NCBI GenBank assembly: GCA_016802295.1
Contig: JAESIW010000200.1
Span: forward strand, 3,906,327-3,970,326
DNA length: 64,000 nucleotides
Reading direction: 5' to 3'
DNA from: Brachionus rotundiformis
Taxonomy: Eukaryota; Rotifera; Eurotatoria; Ploima; Brachionidae
The position numbers and the translations under genes are program-made. The notes beneath the pieces are model-generated. The model was not told where the DNA came from, ran no database searches, and saw only the letters and a list, made by a program, of their open reading frames with translations. Below, one piece after another: positions 1-11,926 of the stretch (position 1 is the first letter of the stretch; each line of letters opens with the position of its first letter).

Positions 1-204
1 ATTACTTCGACTTTATCACCGTCTACAGCTTCCGAATACTCATCAAATAAGCGGACAAATCAGTAAAATAAGAAATCCAGAAGAATAAAATGAGTACGAT
101 CGGGTAATGAGTCAAATTAATGAATTATGTTATCAACCAAACAAATTTTATGAACCCGACCAGGCTTTTTGTTTTGGATGAAAGCTTAAAGATGGCTCTA
201 AAAG
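1..204 (+). repeat. Direct repeat, copy 1 (Helitron 5' coding region)
   Basis: This stretch is repeated at 4333-4536 with an offset of 4332 bp and few differences. It includes an open segment starting MSQINELCYQPNK at 109, which breaks at a TGA where copy 2 has TGT (Cys). Its position directly upstream of the Helitron coding exons suggests it is the element's N-terminal region, so the two copies imply head-to-tail elements. Confidence 0.75.
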
Positions 205-459
205 GTTTCATTTTATAATAGAATTTTATTAGATTAATTTACTTATTTATTAGTTAAGAAATAATATTGGCTTTAAATGAAAGATAAAAATGAATTGTTT
301 TTATGTTTTTTTAACTTTTAAATGTACAATTAAATTAATTTAAAATATATACTTACTTAAATTTTAATTAAAAACTATTAGCTTCGAAATAATATCCATA
401 TCTTTTAATATGTTAATTGAACTTATTTATATATTTAATATTTAATTTTTGTTTTAGTT

Positions 460-3400
460 GATGTAAAAAGGAAGAGAAAAAAATATAATTTAACTGATGA
501 GCACATGCGGTTTATCAATTCTGCATTAGTACAAATTAATGTCGAAAAAATTGGCAACCGTAAGATACGCAAAGACCAAAGAATAAAAGAGCTGTTTCGA
601 GAAAAATTCGGTAACGATGGCTTTTCATCTATTACGTACAGAACTTTAATGAATCATTTTAATGACTATAATACACAATATAATATAAATTTAACGCAAG
701 CAATGAATGATTCAAGTAGTTAAGATAGCTCACTCGAAATAACCGTAAATAATTCAACCCAAACATTGGCTAATTTTTACCCTCCGTCAAAACAAATATG
801 TACAATTGAACGAACACTTTCAAACCAACTAAATCGTTCTCTAAGTATATCCCAAAGTGTTACAGTAAATGAGAATCAAAATATACAAATGCAGACCAAA
901 CTCTTAACAGAAATTACTATGATTTCACCGAGTCAAAGTCCAAGAACGTCATCTCCAATACAATCTCAGTGTAATTCAAGTGACAGTTTTGTTCAATCAG
1001 AAGACGTTCACTATGATTCAGACTCATCAATCGTATCAAATGAATTAGCTCGAAGACGCGGCAAAAGGTGCCTTACATATAGAGGTCAATGCGGGAGGAA
1101 CCACCATTACAGACAAAACAAATCTTTAAATGAATCCACAAAATCCAATATTGATCATATTCAAACTAATCAAGAACTTGATCATCAATCCAACCATTCT
1201 GAATTAGTTCAAACTTCTCAAGCTCAAATACATCATCTTCATGAAAATGACCAAATGCATAATTTTATCGTCCGAAATGATCCAAGTCTTCATAACTTAA
1301 ATTTTTATCACGCAATGCACACTACAGCCTACATGGATCGGGAGACCTCTGGCAACCATATATCTCTTTATGATCTTGGTCTCTTTTGTGGTGTACATTG
1401 TGAAGAAAATGGTCAAGTTTTTTACAGATCAAAATGAAATTATTGTGATGCTCTATTTTATGATGGTGAGCGTAACAAGGCAGGTCACTTTACTTTGTGT
1501 TGCATCAGCAATAAAGTGAACAGCTAAGAATGCATCTTTATCGGCTTGATCAATATCCTCAGCCCGGTAATTATCTATCTAACAGGTATTATGTAGACGC
1601 AAGTAGCGGCCAAATTGCTGAAATTTTTACTGCCGTCACCGACAGATTTCCAAGCCATATTTATGTAACAGTTAAGCCTGTTGGACAAAATTTGCAGGAA
1701 TTAAACTTCAATAACCCATTAGTGGACCCGTTAACTTATCCACTTTTATTTCCGTATGGAAATATGGGATTTAACACAGGCATACAGCATAATCGTGGAG
1801 CTCATCAATCAATGCGAATAGGAAACGTCTCTATCAGAGAGTATTATGCCGATCGTTTGAGCTATCGTGCCAATTGTGAAAATTCGATTTTCAAAACCTC
1901 TAAGCTTTTTCAACAGTATATTGTTGATGCTTTTGTTAAGATGGAAAGAAGCCGGCTTGACTATCTCCAGAAGAACCAAGAGTCTTGCGAGCCCTTTCGT
2001 ACCGTTGCCTAATGGACCATTTGGAAACAGTCGGACTTGTGGATAATAGGCAAATAGGCTCACTTTATATTTTGCCTTCATCTTTTGTAGGAGGTGAGCG
2101 TTATATGCGTCAATGCTATCAAGATGCTATGGCAATTGTGCGCAGTTTCGGACGGCCTGATCTGTTCATAACCTTTACGGCTAACTCAAAATGGACAAAA
2201 ATTCAGAGTGAACTGAATGGCTTGCCGTATACAAGCAGGTCAGATATATGCGTTCGAGTATTCTATGCCAAGTACCATGAGTTAATGAGAGACTTGGTCG
2301 AGCGTCAGATACTTGGTGCTGTTGACGCATATGTCAGTGTGGTCGAGTTCCAAAAGCAGGGACTTCCACATGTTCACCTTCTGTTATTTTTAAAGATGGA
2401 AGATAAAATACGAGATGCTGAAACTTTGGACAAATTAATATGGGCAGAACTACCAAATATTGAACGGTATCCTGAACTACATCGTTTGGTTTTGAACAAC
2501 ATGATTCACCGATGTGATGAACGCTGTTGGGATAACAATCATCGATGTAAGCGCCATTTTCCAAAGAAAGCATCAAATGAAACAATTATTATGGAAAATT
2601 CTATTACTGTTTATAAACGACGCCCAGGTATTAGTGTTATAAACGAACAAGGTCATTTGGTCACCAACGCCAGAGTAGTTCCGTATAATCCTTATTTGTT
2701 AATGAAGTACGGAAGCCACTTTAATGTAGAGTAGTGCTCCAGCTTAAACAATGTTAAATACCTATTCAATTATGTTTTCAAGGGTCATGATTTATCAAAG
2801 ATCATTATCCATAACAGAAATGGGCAACAAGTCGTCGACTACAATGAGATACGCCACTATGCAAATGGACGCTTTGTTAGCTCTTTTGAAGCTTTTTTTA
2901 GATTGTACAAGTACAATCTTATCAAAATGTCTCATTCAATTCAAATGGATGTTATTTATATGCGGAATTGCGCAGCAGTCGAAGAGATTGAGAAAGCAGC
3001 TGGACGAAATACAATGTTGATGGCATTATTTGATTTATACTGCCTTGACGAGAATGCTAGACAATATTTGTATGCCAAAATACCTATGCATAACTCATTT
3101 AGTAATGGTAGATAGAAGCGTCGGGTTCGAAGAATCGAGCATCGAAAACCTACTCGTATGTTCTCGGTGAATCCGAAAAATCTCTAAGTCTTTTGCATTA
3201 GAGCATTGTTAATGCATGTGAGAGGTAGTGTCATTTATCTTTATATAATTATTAAATATTTTACAATACTATTTTCATAATTCCTCAAAGCTTTGAAGAT
3301 TTGCCCTCATTTAATGGACAAGTTTTTGGCACATATAGGGAAGCAGCAGTGGCTCGAGGTTTGGGAGAAAACCAGCAACAGTGGCGAAACTGTATTAGAG

Positions 3401-4140
3401 AAGCAGCTACCATAGAACAATGTTCGACGCATTTGGTTTATGTTATCAGCTATTCTGCTACACTGCCAGCCTATTGATCCTCGCCATTAGAACTTTGGAA
3501 TGAATTCCGCTCAGATTTGTCTAGAGATTTTCTAAGAAATGATTTTGAGCAAATCGCTACTGAAAAGGCACTTAACGTAGTTTAAGCTTAAATTAATTAT
3601 AAATTTTAAATATATAGGAAATTTTGTTTTTAGCATTTGAGATATTTATTCCGCGTCAACAATGGTGATTGGACGTTTACTAGACTTCCGAATCCAGACG
3701 AAAATGTTACTGGATAGGAAGAACCAGAGGATTTAAGAGTTGAAACCAACGCCCCCATTGAGTTTCATAATCGTTACGAAAATTTGAATTTTGATCAGAG
3801 GCAAATTTCCGAAACTGTTATGGAATATATCGAATGTGATCAATTGGGCGACAAAATGATTATTGTTGATGGTCCTGGAGGCGGTGGTAAATCATATCTG
3901 TGTGAGGTGTGTGATAATTTTTAAATAGATACGAAAATTAATAAATAATTAATATTAATAAGTCAAAAATTTCTTAAATTTTTTTATAAAAAATAACTTG
4001 TTCCCTAAAGACCATAATCAACTATGTCAAGTCAATTGGTGAGGTTGTTTTGCCTGGAGACTACACAGGTATTGCCGCATCATTACTCGAAGATGGTCTA
4101 ACTACAATTCACGTTTCGGAGTTCCTTTTCGCGATCGGGT
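460..4140 (+). pseudogene. Helitron Rep/helicase polyprotein, broken
   Basis: In intact Helitrons this protein nicks and ligates single-stranded DNA (HUH Rep) and unwinds it (Pif1-like helicase). Pieces seen: a basic exon after an acceptor near 456 (RKRKKYNLTDEH, then 505-723); 766-1437; 1530-2012 with the Helitron_like_N signature NPLVDPLTYPLLFPYG; 1985-2734 in another frame with GRPDLFITFTANSKW and the two-histidine HUH motif (LPHVHLLL near 2365); a continuation after a stop at 2732 with FNYVFKGHD and NGRFVSSFEAFFRLY; 3290-3580 with SFEDLPSFNGQVFGTYREA; and 3640-3905 ending in the Walker A motif GPGGGGKSYL. At least one frameshift (about 1985-2010) and several in-frame stops make it non-functional. 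The DNA-binding helicase end is missing. Confidence 0.8.
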
Positions 4141-4237
4141 AATTTTTCCGAAACATTTTTCCGCAATGACGATCATCGTAATATAGCCAAGAATGTATAA
4201 ATGTAATGGTTCATAATATGATCACCTACTATCGTTT

Positions 4238-4536
4238 TTGTTCCTCAGTGAAATGTCACACAAATATGAACGAAAATTGCCCGTTTCGACACAAAAATCA
4301 GAATACGGAAGCCAATGGACATTTGCATTACTATTACTTCGACTTTATCACCGTCTACAGCTTCCGAATACTCATCAAATAAGCGGACAAATCAGTAAAA
4401 TAAGAAATCCAGAAGAATAAAATGAGTACGATCGGGTAATGAGTCAAATTAATGAATTATGTTATCAACCAAACAAATTTTATGAACCCGACCAGGCTTT
4501 TTGTTTTGGATGTAAGCTTAAAGATAACTCTAACAG
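4238..4536 (+). repeat. Direct repeat, copy 2: truncated second Helitron 5' part
   Basis: 4333-4536 repeats 1-204. A further upstream segment begins at an ATG at 4253 after a possible acceptor (cctcag). One TAA near 4418 separates two otherwise collinear open segments, NPEE then NEYDRVMSQINELC. The copy keeps the CFGC cysteine pair that copy 1 has lost. It stops within about 25 bp of a telomere-like insertion. Confidence 0.7.
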
Positions 4537-4561
4537 GTTAGGGTTAGGGTTAAAGATAACT
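4518..4561. repeat. Interstitial telomere-like repeat flanked by 12-bp direct repeats
   Basis: GGTTAGGGTTAGGGTT (4536-4551) lies between two copies of TTAAAGATAACT (4518-4529 and 4550-4561). The matching place in the first Helitron copy (about 186-197) has only one version of the flank and no TTAGGG, so it serves as the pre-insertion state. The metazoan TTAGGG unit fits an animal host. Confidence 0.8.
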
Positions 4562-4651
4562 TTTTTTCCCAATTTGTATATCAATTTTTTTGGCATATTA
4601 AAAGAACTAAGAAAAAAAAAAAATTATATATGTATGTATATAATTTTTCAG

Positions 4652-4826
4652 ATTAAGATTCTTTCCATTATTTGAAGCATTAGATAAAATTTTTTCGATT
4701 GATGATATGCTGAAAGTTGGAATACCTTGTGAAATTGATTGTGATCTTTGGTTTGATGGCATCCCAACAGCGTCAGCATTTGCTAATTTAAGTAAAGGAC
4801 TTGTGATTTGTGGTACCAATTCTTGA
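4652..4826 (+). pseudogene. Orphan coding fragment of unknown origin
   Basis: After a pyrimidine-rich stretch and a cag acceptor at about 4651, about 55 codons stay open to a TGA at 4826 (includes RFFPLFEALDKIFSIDDMLK and VGIPCEIDCDLWFDGIPTAS). It has no ATG start of its own. Composition is protein-like but the family is not recognised. It may be the remains of a transposon exon or host exon next to the broken Helitron. Confidence 0.35.
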
Positions 4827-4839
4827 GTGTCATTATTTT

Positions 4840-5629
4840 TGTTTTTTCCTATTTCATAATCGTTACGAAAATTTGCTGTTATTTTGGCCAACTTTCACAA
4901 CAAGATTTTCGACTTGCTGTTGGACTTGTGAAAAATTACTTTGTATTTGGCAAATATTGTCTAAGGCTTATTGAACTTGTCTAGCTGTTATTGAAATTGG
5001 TTTACTGAACCATGAATTTGAGCAACATTTCTATTGTTGAGCCCTACTTAGCGGTGGAGATGTTCAGTTCGTTGTCGAATTTGAGTTAGAGAAGTTTGAA
5101 CTTCGATATGTTTTTGTTATTTTGCTCAATTTGAAACTGTATTTTAGCAACTTGTTCCTGAATCTGTCCAACAGATGTTTGTAGTGAATTTGTATAATTA
5201 AGAGTTTATTTGTAAGGTTCATTAAGATCTTTACAAAAAACCCTCATTTGGTGCATTAAAAAATGCTTGCTTGAAATCGATCTTTGTATACCTGAGATGC
5301 TTTCGTTAATGTTCTCTGGCAGAAGCTTGGTAGACCTATCTAAAAGTGAACTTTGTGAGGTCTTTCACATTAGTCAGTGCTGAGAAATAAGCAATGGGCC
5401 TTACTTTAGAGGCAAAAAGTTCCAGAAAATCGGGACGCTCTGAAGTAACAAGACTCTTCTAAAATTTTGGTTGTTGATGACCAAATCCTTTTGTTTTCTT
5501 AGTGCGGAAGCTTTTCGTTCTGGCGGACTGTTTTGTACTCCAGATCCGAGGCCTGATTTTAGACCTAGATCAAGGTGTTTAGGAAGACGAAAAAGCTTTT
5601 TAATCTAACTTTGTCTGTCGGAGGGTTAT
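4840..5629 (-). mobile_element. Decayed retroelement, RT-like fragment copy 1
   Basis: Read on the minus strand, pieces such as KVRPIAYFSALT and YTKIDFKQAFFNAP resemble reverse-transcriptase blocks. The D-x-K-x-AFFN pattern recalls Ty1/copia, but this is not certain. The fragment aligns with 7480-7850. The adjoining 4840-5230 contains a Gln/Asn-rich coiled-coil-like stretch. Many stops and frameshifts are present. Confidence 0.4.
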
Positions 5630-7479
5630 CTAGGGTTTCTGATAGTCATCTGGTAGAACCTTAAAGATTGCTCATTTGGTGATTTTTTGATGTCTGAAAG
5701 TTTGACGTTGCCTGACGGTCTGTTTATGGCACTTAAGGGTTTGGAAACGACCCTTGAAAAAAGAATCAATTAGATTGTCTCAAAAGTACCTGATGAAGAT
5801 AAGACCGTTTTTAAAAATTAATCGCATTAGAAAAAATTAAATAAAAAATAAAAATGAGTTTTAATTTTTTTGAATTCTGTTGCCTAATCTTGGCAACATG
5901 AAAATAAGACAAATTGTGGTTTCTGTAGATATTTTGAGCCAGGTAGAGCTGGATTTAATGAAAATCTTATTCATGATTTTGCGTTGTATAAGTAAACTTC
6001 GAAAGTAGCTGTTTTATCATTGATAAGATCCATCTTTAATTCTTTGTGATTTGTTTTGATACTGAAATAGGAAATATTTAATGATTTGCATTTATTTTCA
6101 GCTTTATTTTTATGATCTCAATTGAAGTATTAAAAAGTAGTAGTATTCGAAAATTAAAAAACTAATATACAAATATTTGATTGCTTTGCATAATCAACCT
6201 CACAATCAACTTCACAATCAAAAAGTGGAACGAGAATATGTGTAACAACATTATTCGCATGTTCTTCTTTTTCATCTACCTAGCAATTGCTCCCATTATT
6301 CTGGCAGTAGTATTTTCCTACTGGCCAATCTAGGGCAGATGGCAAAGAGGAGTTGTTCTGGAGTTTTAACGTCTTCACAAGTGAGATTAAAGTTTCAATA
6401 GTTTCAATTCTCTATGTGAAAAAAAATCACATACAGTTGCTCATTTTAACCAGCCGATTATGATGATATTTTCCCATTTATGAGGTAGCAGTAGCTGGTC
6501 GGTTAACCCCTTGCAAGAAAATGGGGTCAATTTCTGGGTTAACAGCTGTTATTAAGTTATAATTTTTACACTCGAATATTTACAGCTTTAATTTAACTGA
6601 ACAGTAATTGAATAATTGAAATCATCTTAACTTTTCCATAATATATTTCCAGCAAACCTATACTAATTTGATTTTAATATATTTTAATATTAGAATTATT
6701 GTTTTTTAAGTATTTTTTAGTATGTTTTTTTTTGTGAAAAGTCACATTTTTAATAAAAAATTCTTTACGCACTTTTTCTGCAATCTTTCATTAATGTAAT
6801 CAACAGATGCCAAGACTGATATTATTTATTGAACAATTTTATTCTGATAAGTTATCTGAAAGAAATGTTCTATTTTTGTTTAATATTCAATTGAGGGAAA
6901 AACCCGGTTTTTTTAACTCTTACAAGTAAAAAAAACTCAAAGATAGTAAAGGGAGTATTTAAATTTAAATTTCAATTATATATAAGAAATAAATATGCTT
7001 ATTAATTTTACTCGGAAAATTAGTTTAGAAGTTCTTTCTTTAAGGTTTCTAGGCTATATTTAAAGAAGTGTGACTCTTTTATTAATAAACAATTGATAAA
7101 AAAGAAAATATAAATCGTTCTGTTTGTGACATTTTATCCTTGGGATCTTTGATAAGTAATGCTAATGACATATGTCTAACAAACTTAGATCTAGAGACAC
7201 CTAAGCCATCCCAGTTTGCTCTTAGGAACTTAATCTTCCGTACAGGGTTTATGTGCTATTTATGTTCCTTATGTGCTATAATAAGGTCATCCAAATGTAC
7301 TTAAGTGAACTTTGTAAACTTACAGATTTACAGATGTACCTTACATGATGATGTACAGTTGTCTTAGTACGCAGTTTAACAGCATCTGCTGTATGTAAGG
7401 GGCAATCGAAATTCTCAAGATCATTCTATTGAAATGATAATACCTACCCCTGTACCCAAAAGTCGTTTAAAATTTTGAC
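5630..7479. other. AT-rich intergenic DNA, no gene seen
   Basis: No open frame with protein-like composition was found on either strand. Low-complexity A/T runs and decayed repeat-like sequence fill the stretch. Confidence 0.6.
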
Positions 7480-7850
7480 TTTGGGTCTATTGGCACATTA
7501 AAGAATGCCTGCTTAAAGTCAATTTTTGTGTACCAAAAGTGTCTCGAGCATAATATGTCGGAAGCAGCTTGGTACACGGACTTTAGCGTAAATTTCGAGA
7601 AGCTAGTATCTTGGTCAGCGCAGAGAAGTAAGCAATTGGTCTGATCTTAGAGCCAGGTCTCTCTATTAAGAAGAAAGTCCTGCAATATCTGGGAGGCTTA
7701 CTTAACTTAACTTCCTTGATAATGTTGGTTTTAAAGAGGTTACCTATCACTAAGTCTCTATTGGAATCGGATCTGGCTATTTTATATTTGTAGCTTTTAG
7801 TTCTGGTCGATCCCTTGCTGGCTCATATTCTGAGTCCACCTTTTAGTTTA
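7480..7850 (-). mobile_element. Decayed retroelement, RT-like fragment copy 2
   Basis: Same family and orientation as 5250-5620: minus-strand KIRPIAYFSALTK and YTKIDFKQAFFNVPI are recognisable in shifting frames. Both copies share the same block order, so they are independent remnants of one element family. The superfamily is uncertain. Confidence 0.4.
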
Positions 7851-8511
7851 TGGTTGATGATCAAAATTTACAAATTTATCATTATTGTATTAGATTAGAG
7901 ATTAAAAAAATCATCACTTAATTAGCCTTGTATCTATTTTTTTTCCAAAAAATGTAATACTTTATTGTTTATATTTTTCTTTAAAAATAATGATATCTAT
8001 AAAAATCTATTGTTTACCAAACAAAATCACAAAAAGGTGAACAATTGATAAAAATTAGATTGAAATCGTTCATAAGTTTTCCTTTATTCGTGATAATAAA
8101 AATAAATAAATTTTCTTAAAACAATTAAAAACATGCTTAAGAAAATATCTATTTTATTTCTCATACTTGTAAAAATCTATTGTTTATCAAACAAGTGAAA
8201 AATCTACTTTTTAAATAAAAACATCACGACCTTAAAAATATGCTAATTTAAAACTTTAAATTAATCATTTAATTATATCAAAATTTTAAGCTTTTAAAAA
8301 TTTCAAAAAAGAATATAAATTTTATAGAAACATTTATTAAATATAAAAAATTATTTTTTTTAACAATTATTCAGTTATAAAAATGAAATAAAATATTTAA
8401 GAATATAAAAATTTCATACTTTAAAGTTTTTTGAAAATCTTCTTCCTAGTAATAAACAAAGATTATATCACCGTAAATTTTATCAGAAGATTTCTGTATT
8501 TGTTACAGCGC
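7851..8511. other. AT-rich 3' flank, no gene seen
   Basis: Very AT-rich DNA with a short repeated phrase around ATCTATTGTTTA (about 8007 and 8172). It presumably contains the 3' UTR of the minus-strand phosphatase that ends at 8512. Nothing else is recognised. Confidence 0.5.
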
Positions 8512-9465
8512 TTAATCGAACTCGTATCTCTTTCTTCCTACCCTAAATGTCCACAAAACTTTTCCCGCTACTTTTCCAACTAAAATTGCCACAAAAACTC
8601 CCAAAACAGCCCCGCCAATCACATCACTACCACGATGATGGTAATCACTTATACGACTAATACAGGTAATAAAAGCAGCTATGAAAGCCAAAAGCTGAAT
8701 CAATGCTTTAACATGACGAAACCTCAATAATCTAAGTCTGGCCTCAATGTACAAGATTAGAAACGCCATCGTATAGCAAGAGAAACTGGAATGACCAGAG
8801 GGAAAACTAAGTCTTGCCTCATTGACATCTTTTTCTTTTCCAGTGCAAAAACCATCACCCGTATAAATACGATTATAGACTAATCCACTAATGGTACTTG
8901 TGGTACAATTTAGTTTGGACAAGTTTGGCTTACAGACATCTATAAAATGTGGCCTCAATCTTCCAATCCATCGCTTTCCAATCTCAGTTAGCAACAAAGT
9001 TATTGCTATTCCAAGAACGAAAAGCGATATTCCATGAAAAAAGCATATGAAGAATACTTTTATTTTGGAATATTTTTTGACCGGCATCTTAGACTTTGAA
9101 AAACCTATAATTTTTGAGTTTTTTAGCTCGGTAAACACCATGAATAAGATAGGTCCAAGTACACCAAACAATGAAACCACCCAAATTTCCACAGTATCTT
9201 TTCTATAAGGATAAAAAATGTCCGTGTCATTGCAATAAAAAAATCCAACATATGGCTTCATCAATAGATAGACCAAGAGAAATGCAATAAAAACTAAAAT
9301 AATTGCTATTATATCAATTATAATCTGAACGGTTCGGTTGAATGCATTTGAATTTTTCGATTCTACATTTGAATCGCTTATTTCGGTGATGGTTAACTTT
9401 TCCATGTTAACAGATGAGTCTTGGTCAGGAAAAACACGCTCTCTATTATTATTAAGCGCTGTCAT
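8512..9465 (-). CDS. Phospholipid (lipid phosphate) phosphatase, PAP2 family
   Basis: A 317-residue integral membrane enzyme expected to dephosphorylate lipid phosphates such as phosphatidate or lysophosphatidate at the plasma membrane or endomembranes. The three catalytic motifs of the LPP/PAP2 family are intact: KRWIGRLRP (about residues 162-170, fits K-x6-RP), PSGH (about 222) and SRISDYHHRGSD (about 269, fits SR-x5-H-x3-D). Several hydrophobic segments surround them, the first at about residues 48-70, as in six-pass LPPs. Length matches animal PLPP1-3 plus a short N-terminal extension. The first ATG is used; a second Met at about residue 21 is an alternative. It is intronless and stands alone, with AT-rich flanks. 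Which PLPP paralogue it matches cannot be told. Confidence 0.93.
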   Translation of the reverse strand: MTALNNNRERVFPDQDSSVNMEKLTITEISDSNVESKNSNAFNRTVQIIIDIIAIILVFIAFLLVYLLMKPYVGFFYCNDTDIFYPYRKDTVEIWVVSLFGVLGPILFMVFTELKNSKIIGFSKSKMPVKKYSKIKVFFICFFHGISLFVLGIAITLLLTEIGKRWIGRLRPHFIDVCKPNLSKLNCTTSTISGLVYNRIYTGDGFCTGKEKDVNEARLSFPSGHSSFSCYTMAFLILYIEARLRLLRFRHVKALIQLLAFIAAFITCISRISDYHHRGSDVIGGAVLGVFVAILVGKVAGKVLWTFRVGRKRYEFD

Positions 9466-10860
9466 TCAAAACTTAAAATAAAATTATAATTAAAAATTTT
9501 CTTTCAAAAACAAAAAAATGTGTTATTTAAAAAATCGATTTGCTTATTATTTTTTCGTATTAAGATTATGTTAAAAATATTAATTAGTCAAAAATAACAA
9601 AATGAAAAATCAGAAATATTTTCAATTTGATTTTTGAAAGAAATTAAAGTGACCTAAATTAAATTGACCCATTTTGTAAAAAATATGCTCATAAATTTCA
9701 CAAAAACCAAAGTCATAATTTATTTTTGAAAACAATAGAGATGAATGATTTTATTTTTTTGAAAAAAATTACCAAGTTATATAATTATATAACATATGAG
9801 ATAACTTATCCACGTTAAAAGCTAAGCCACAGAAAAGACATACCTATTATAAAATAGCAAAATGCAAATATTTAAATTATAATTAAAAAAAATATATAAA
9901 CGCCTTGGTAACATTTAATATTAACATTCTTTTTTGATAATTATTATAATTTGATATACGCAAAAGCGAATTACTAAAACAGTATAAGAGAATTAATTTA
10001 AGTCAAATTATAAAAAATAAAAATTGAGTCATATATTAAGATGACAAATGAATTGTCAATAAATAAAAAGATAAAAAGAGTAATAATTAAAAATTTAAAT
10101 TTGAAAATTTAACTTGATTAACTTTTAGAATTAAAAGAATTTGGAACTTATCATTAATTTATGTTCATCTAACTTTATTCTTAAATGATAAAAATAATTA
10201 TGATGTAATTTGTTTAAAATAAAATAAAAAATAATAAATTTGACCGCATCAAAAGTTTTATAGTTTTATATAGTTCATATTCGAACAAATATTTTATATT
10301 TACGGAAAGAATTAATCTCGCTAAATTGCTTAGATAAAAAACGAAAAAAATAGTCACTTTTTTCATTATAACTTGTATAAAATTATTATTATTACTATTA
10401 CTATTTCAAATGAAAATATCGAACAAATTTTAATTGTATAGTAAGACTAAAGTATATGAGATAAAAAATAGGCAGAATTTAATAAATATCGAATATAAAT
10501 AGATTATTATCCGTATCGATATATATCGAAGTGTAATTCGGTGCATTTTTAAAATTTTTTTAAAAATCTTAACAAAATAAGAGTTTTAAAACATTATAAG
10601 ATTTGTTATCAAAGATGAATTAAGATTTTTTTTTTTTTTAAATTTTATTTGTATGACTTTCCCAAAAATGAAAGTCTTTAATATGATTTTCTCGGTTGAG
10701 CAAAAAAAAATTTTTATCGTATGAGCTTCCCAGATTTTTATATGACTTTATTCTTTACTCATATTTTTAATTTTCTATTATAACAGATATTTTTGTTATT
10801 TTTGCTGTAGACTTTTATAAAGCATCATTAACTTAAATACTTGAAAATGATAAGAAAAGT
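9466..10860. other. AT-rich intergenic DNA
   Basis: No ORF or known repeat is recognisable. It holds the upstream region of the minus-strand phosphatase and the outer flank of inverted-repeat arm 1. Confidence 0.6.
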
Positions 10861-10989
10861 AAAGAATTAATCAATATTAAAACTAAAGAAAAACGTAAAT
10901 ATATTTTAATTATTTATTAAAGGAAAAGTATTTGAGTGATAAAGGATTTGGATTTGTGTAAATAATTTTTTTTTTTGTGTAAAATAAAT

Positions 10990-11926
10990 TTAAAAGTTCA
11001 ATGAACCAGAACCGCATGGTGAAGGAGCTGGACATGGAGCTGGGCATGGTGGTGGTGGTGGTGGGCAGGTTTGAACTGGGACAGGGGTTGGTACTGGTAC
11101 TGGTTGTGGGCATGGTACTGGTTGAGGAACTGGAACAGGTTGTGGACATGGTTGTGGGACTGGTTGTGGTACTGGTACTGGGCATGGTTGAGGAACTGGG
11201 CAAGGCAATGGAGTTGGACATGGTTGTGGAGTTCTGACTGGGATTGGTACTTCGACTGGAACTGGTCTTGGTCTTGGGATTCTGATTCTGATTGGAATGC
11301 GTACTGGGCATGGTTGTGGAACTGGTTGTGGTACAGGGTATGGTTGTGGAACTGGTACTCTAACTGGGATTCTAACTGGGGTTTGAACAGCTACAGGTTG
11401 TGGTACTTGATATGGCAATGGAACTTGGACACGGTTGATTTGTGGAACTGGTTGTGGAATTTGAACTTGTTGTGGTACTGGAGTTGGGACTGGGATTTTG
11501 AATGGAGCTGGAACTGGAACTCTTTGTGGGATTGAGACTGGAACTGGACATGGTTGTGGAACTGGTACTGGTACTGGTCTTGGGCATGGAGTTGGTACTG
11601 GTACCTTTCATTTTTTTTTTAATATATTTTTTTTTCTATCTCAACAATTTCTTTTTTATTTCTTACAGTTACGTGTTGTGGTACTGGTACTGGAGTTGGT
11701 ACTGGTTGAGGAACTGGTACTGGGACTTTGCATGGTGGTGGTGGGCATGGAGCTGGGCATGGTGGTGGTGGTGGAGCTAAATAAAAGAGAAATTTTACAT
11801 GCTAATTGAGTTTCTAAAAATAGTTTATTTACGTGCACATGAACCACATGATGAGTCCAATGATGGCAAAGAAATTGGAGTTGAAAATCCGGCTCCGGAT
11901 GAAAATGATGAACCCAAGAATGACAT
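10990..11926 (-). CDS. Gene A1: alternating-proline (VPVPQP) protein, 3 exons
   Basis: Exons, minus strand: 11926-11833, 11776-11667, 11604-10990; introns of 56 and 62 bp with GT-AG ends. Predicted product 272 residues. Layout: a Gly/Ser/Phe leader of about 30 residues starting MSFLGSS and ending SCGSC; a Pro run; a long region where nearly every second residue is Pro (VPVPQP, TPVPVP, CPVPQP, RIPIRI); a Cys/Pro block (PPPPPPCPAPCPAPSPCG); and a short GSGSLNF tail. There is no signal peptide or membrane segment. Pro codons are almost all CCA. Strict x-P alternation predicts an extended polyproline-type rod, and the end cysteines could cross-link. A cytoplasmic structural role is inference only. 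It is divergent from B1. A2 and A3 are near-identical. Confidence 0.8.

Larger units (their letters stand above)
1..4180 (+). mobile_element. Decayed Helitron (rolling-circle transposon)
   Basis: Successive plus-strand reading frames, broken by stops, frameshifts and short introns, give the Helitron order: Helitron_like_N region, HUH Rep domain, then the start of a Pif1-type helicase. The helicase is cut after about the first third, near 4140, and the next sequence is a second copy of the element's 5' part. The 5' TC and 3' hairpin-CTRR ends could not be placed, so the outer limits are uncertain. Confidence 0.8.

Noticed and set aside
4536..4551. TTAGGG repeats as a true chromosome end
   Set aside because: Fewer than three units, embedded between duplicated flanks with ordinary DNA on both sides.
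10910..11311. Ser/Thr-rich and Val/Leu/Gly-rich overlapping frames across the A and B genes
   Set aside because: Other frames of the same CCAGTA-type repeats, open because the repeat unit lacks stops in every frame.
11071..11535. Long Trp/Tyr-rich frame (WYWYWLW) opposite A1, and its equivalents opposite A2, A3 and the B genes
   Set aside because: It is the antisense of CCA and GTA codons (TGG and TAC). The A/B strand has spliceable exons, an ATG leader and a stop; the W/Y frame has none of these.
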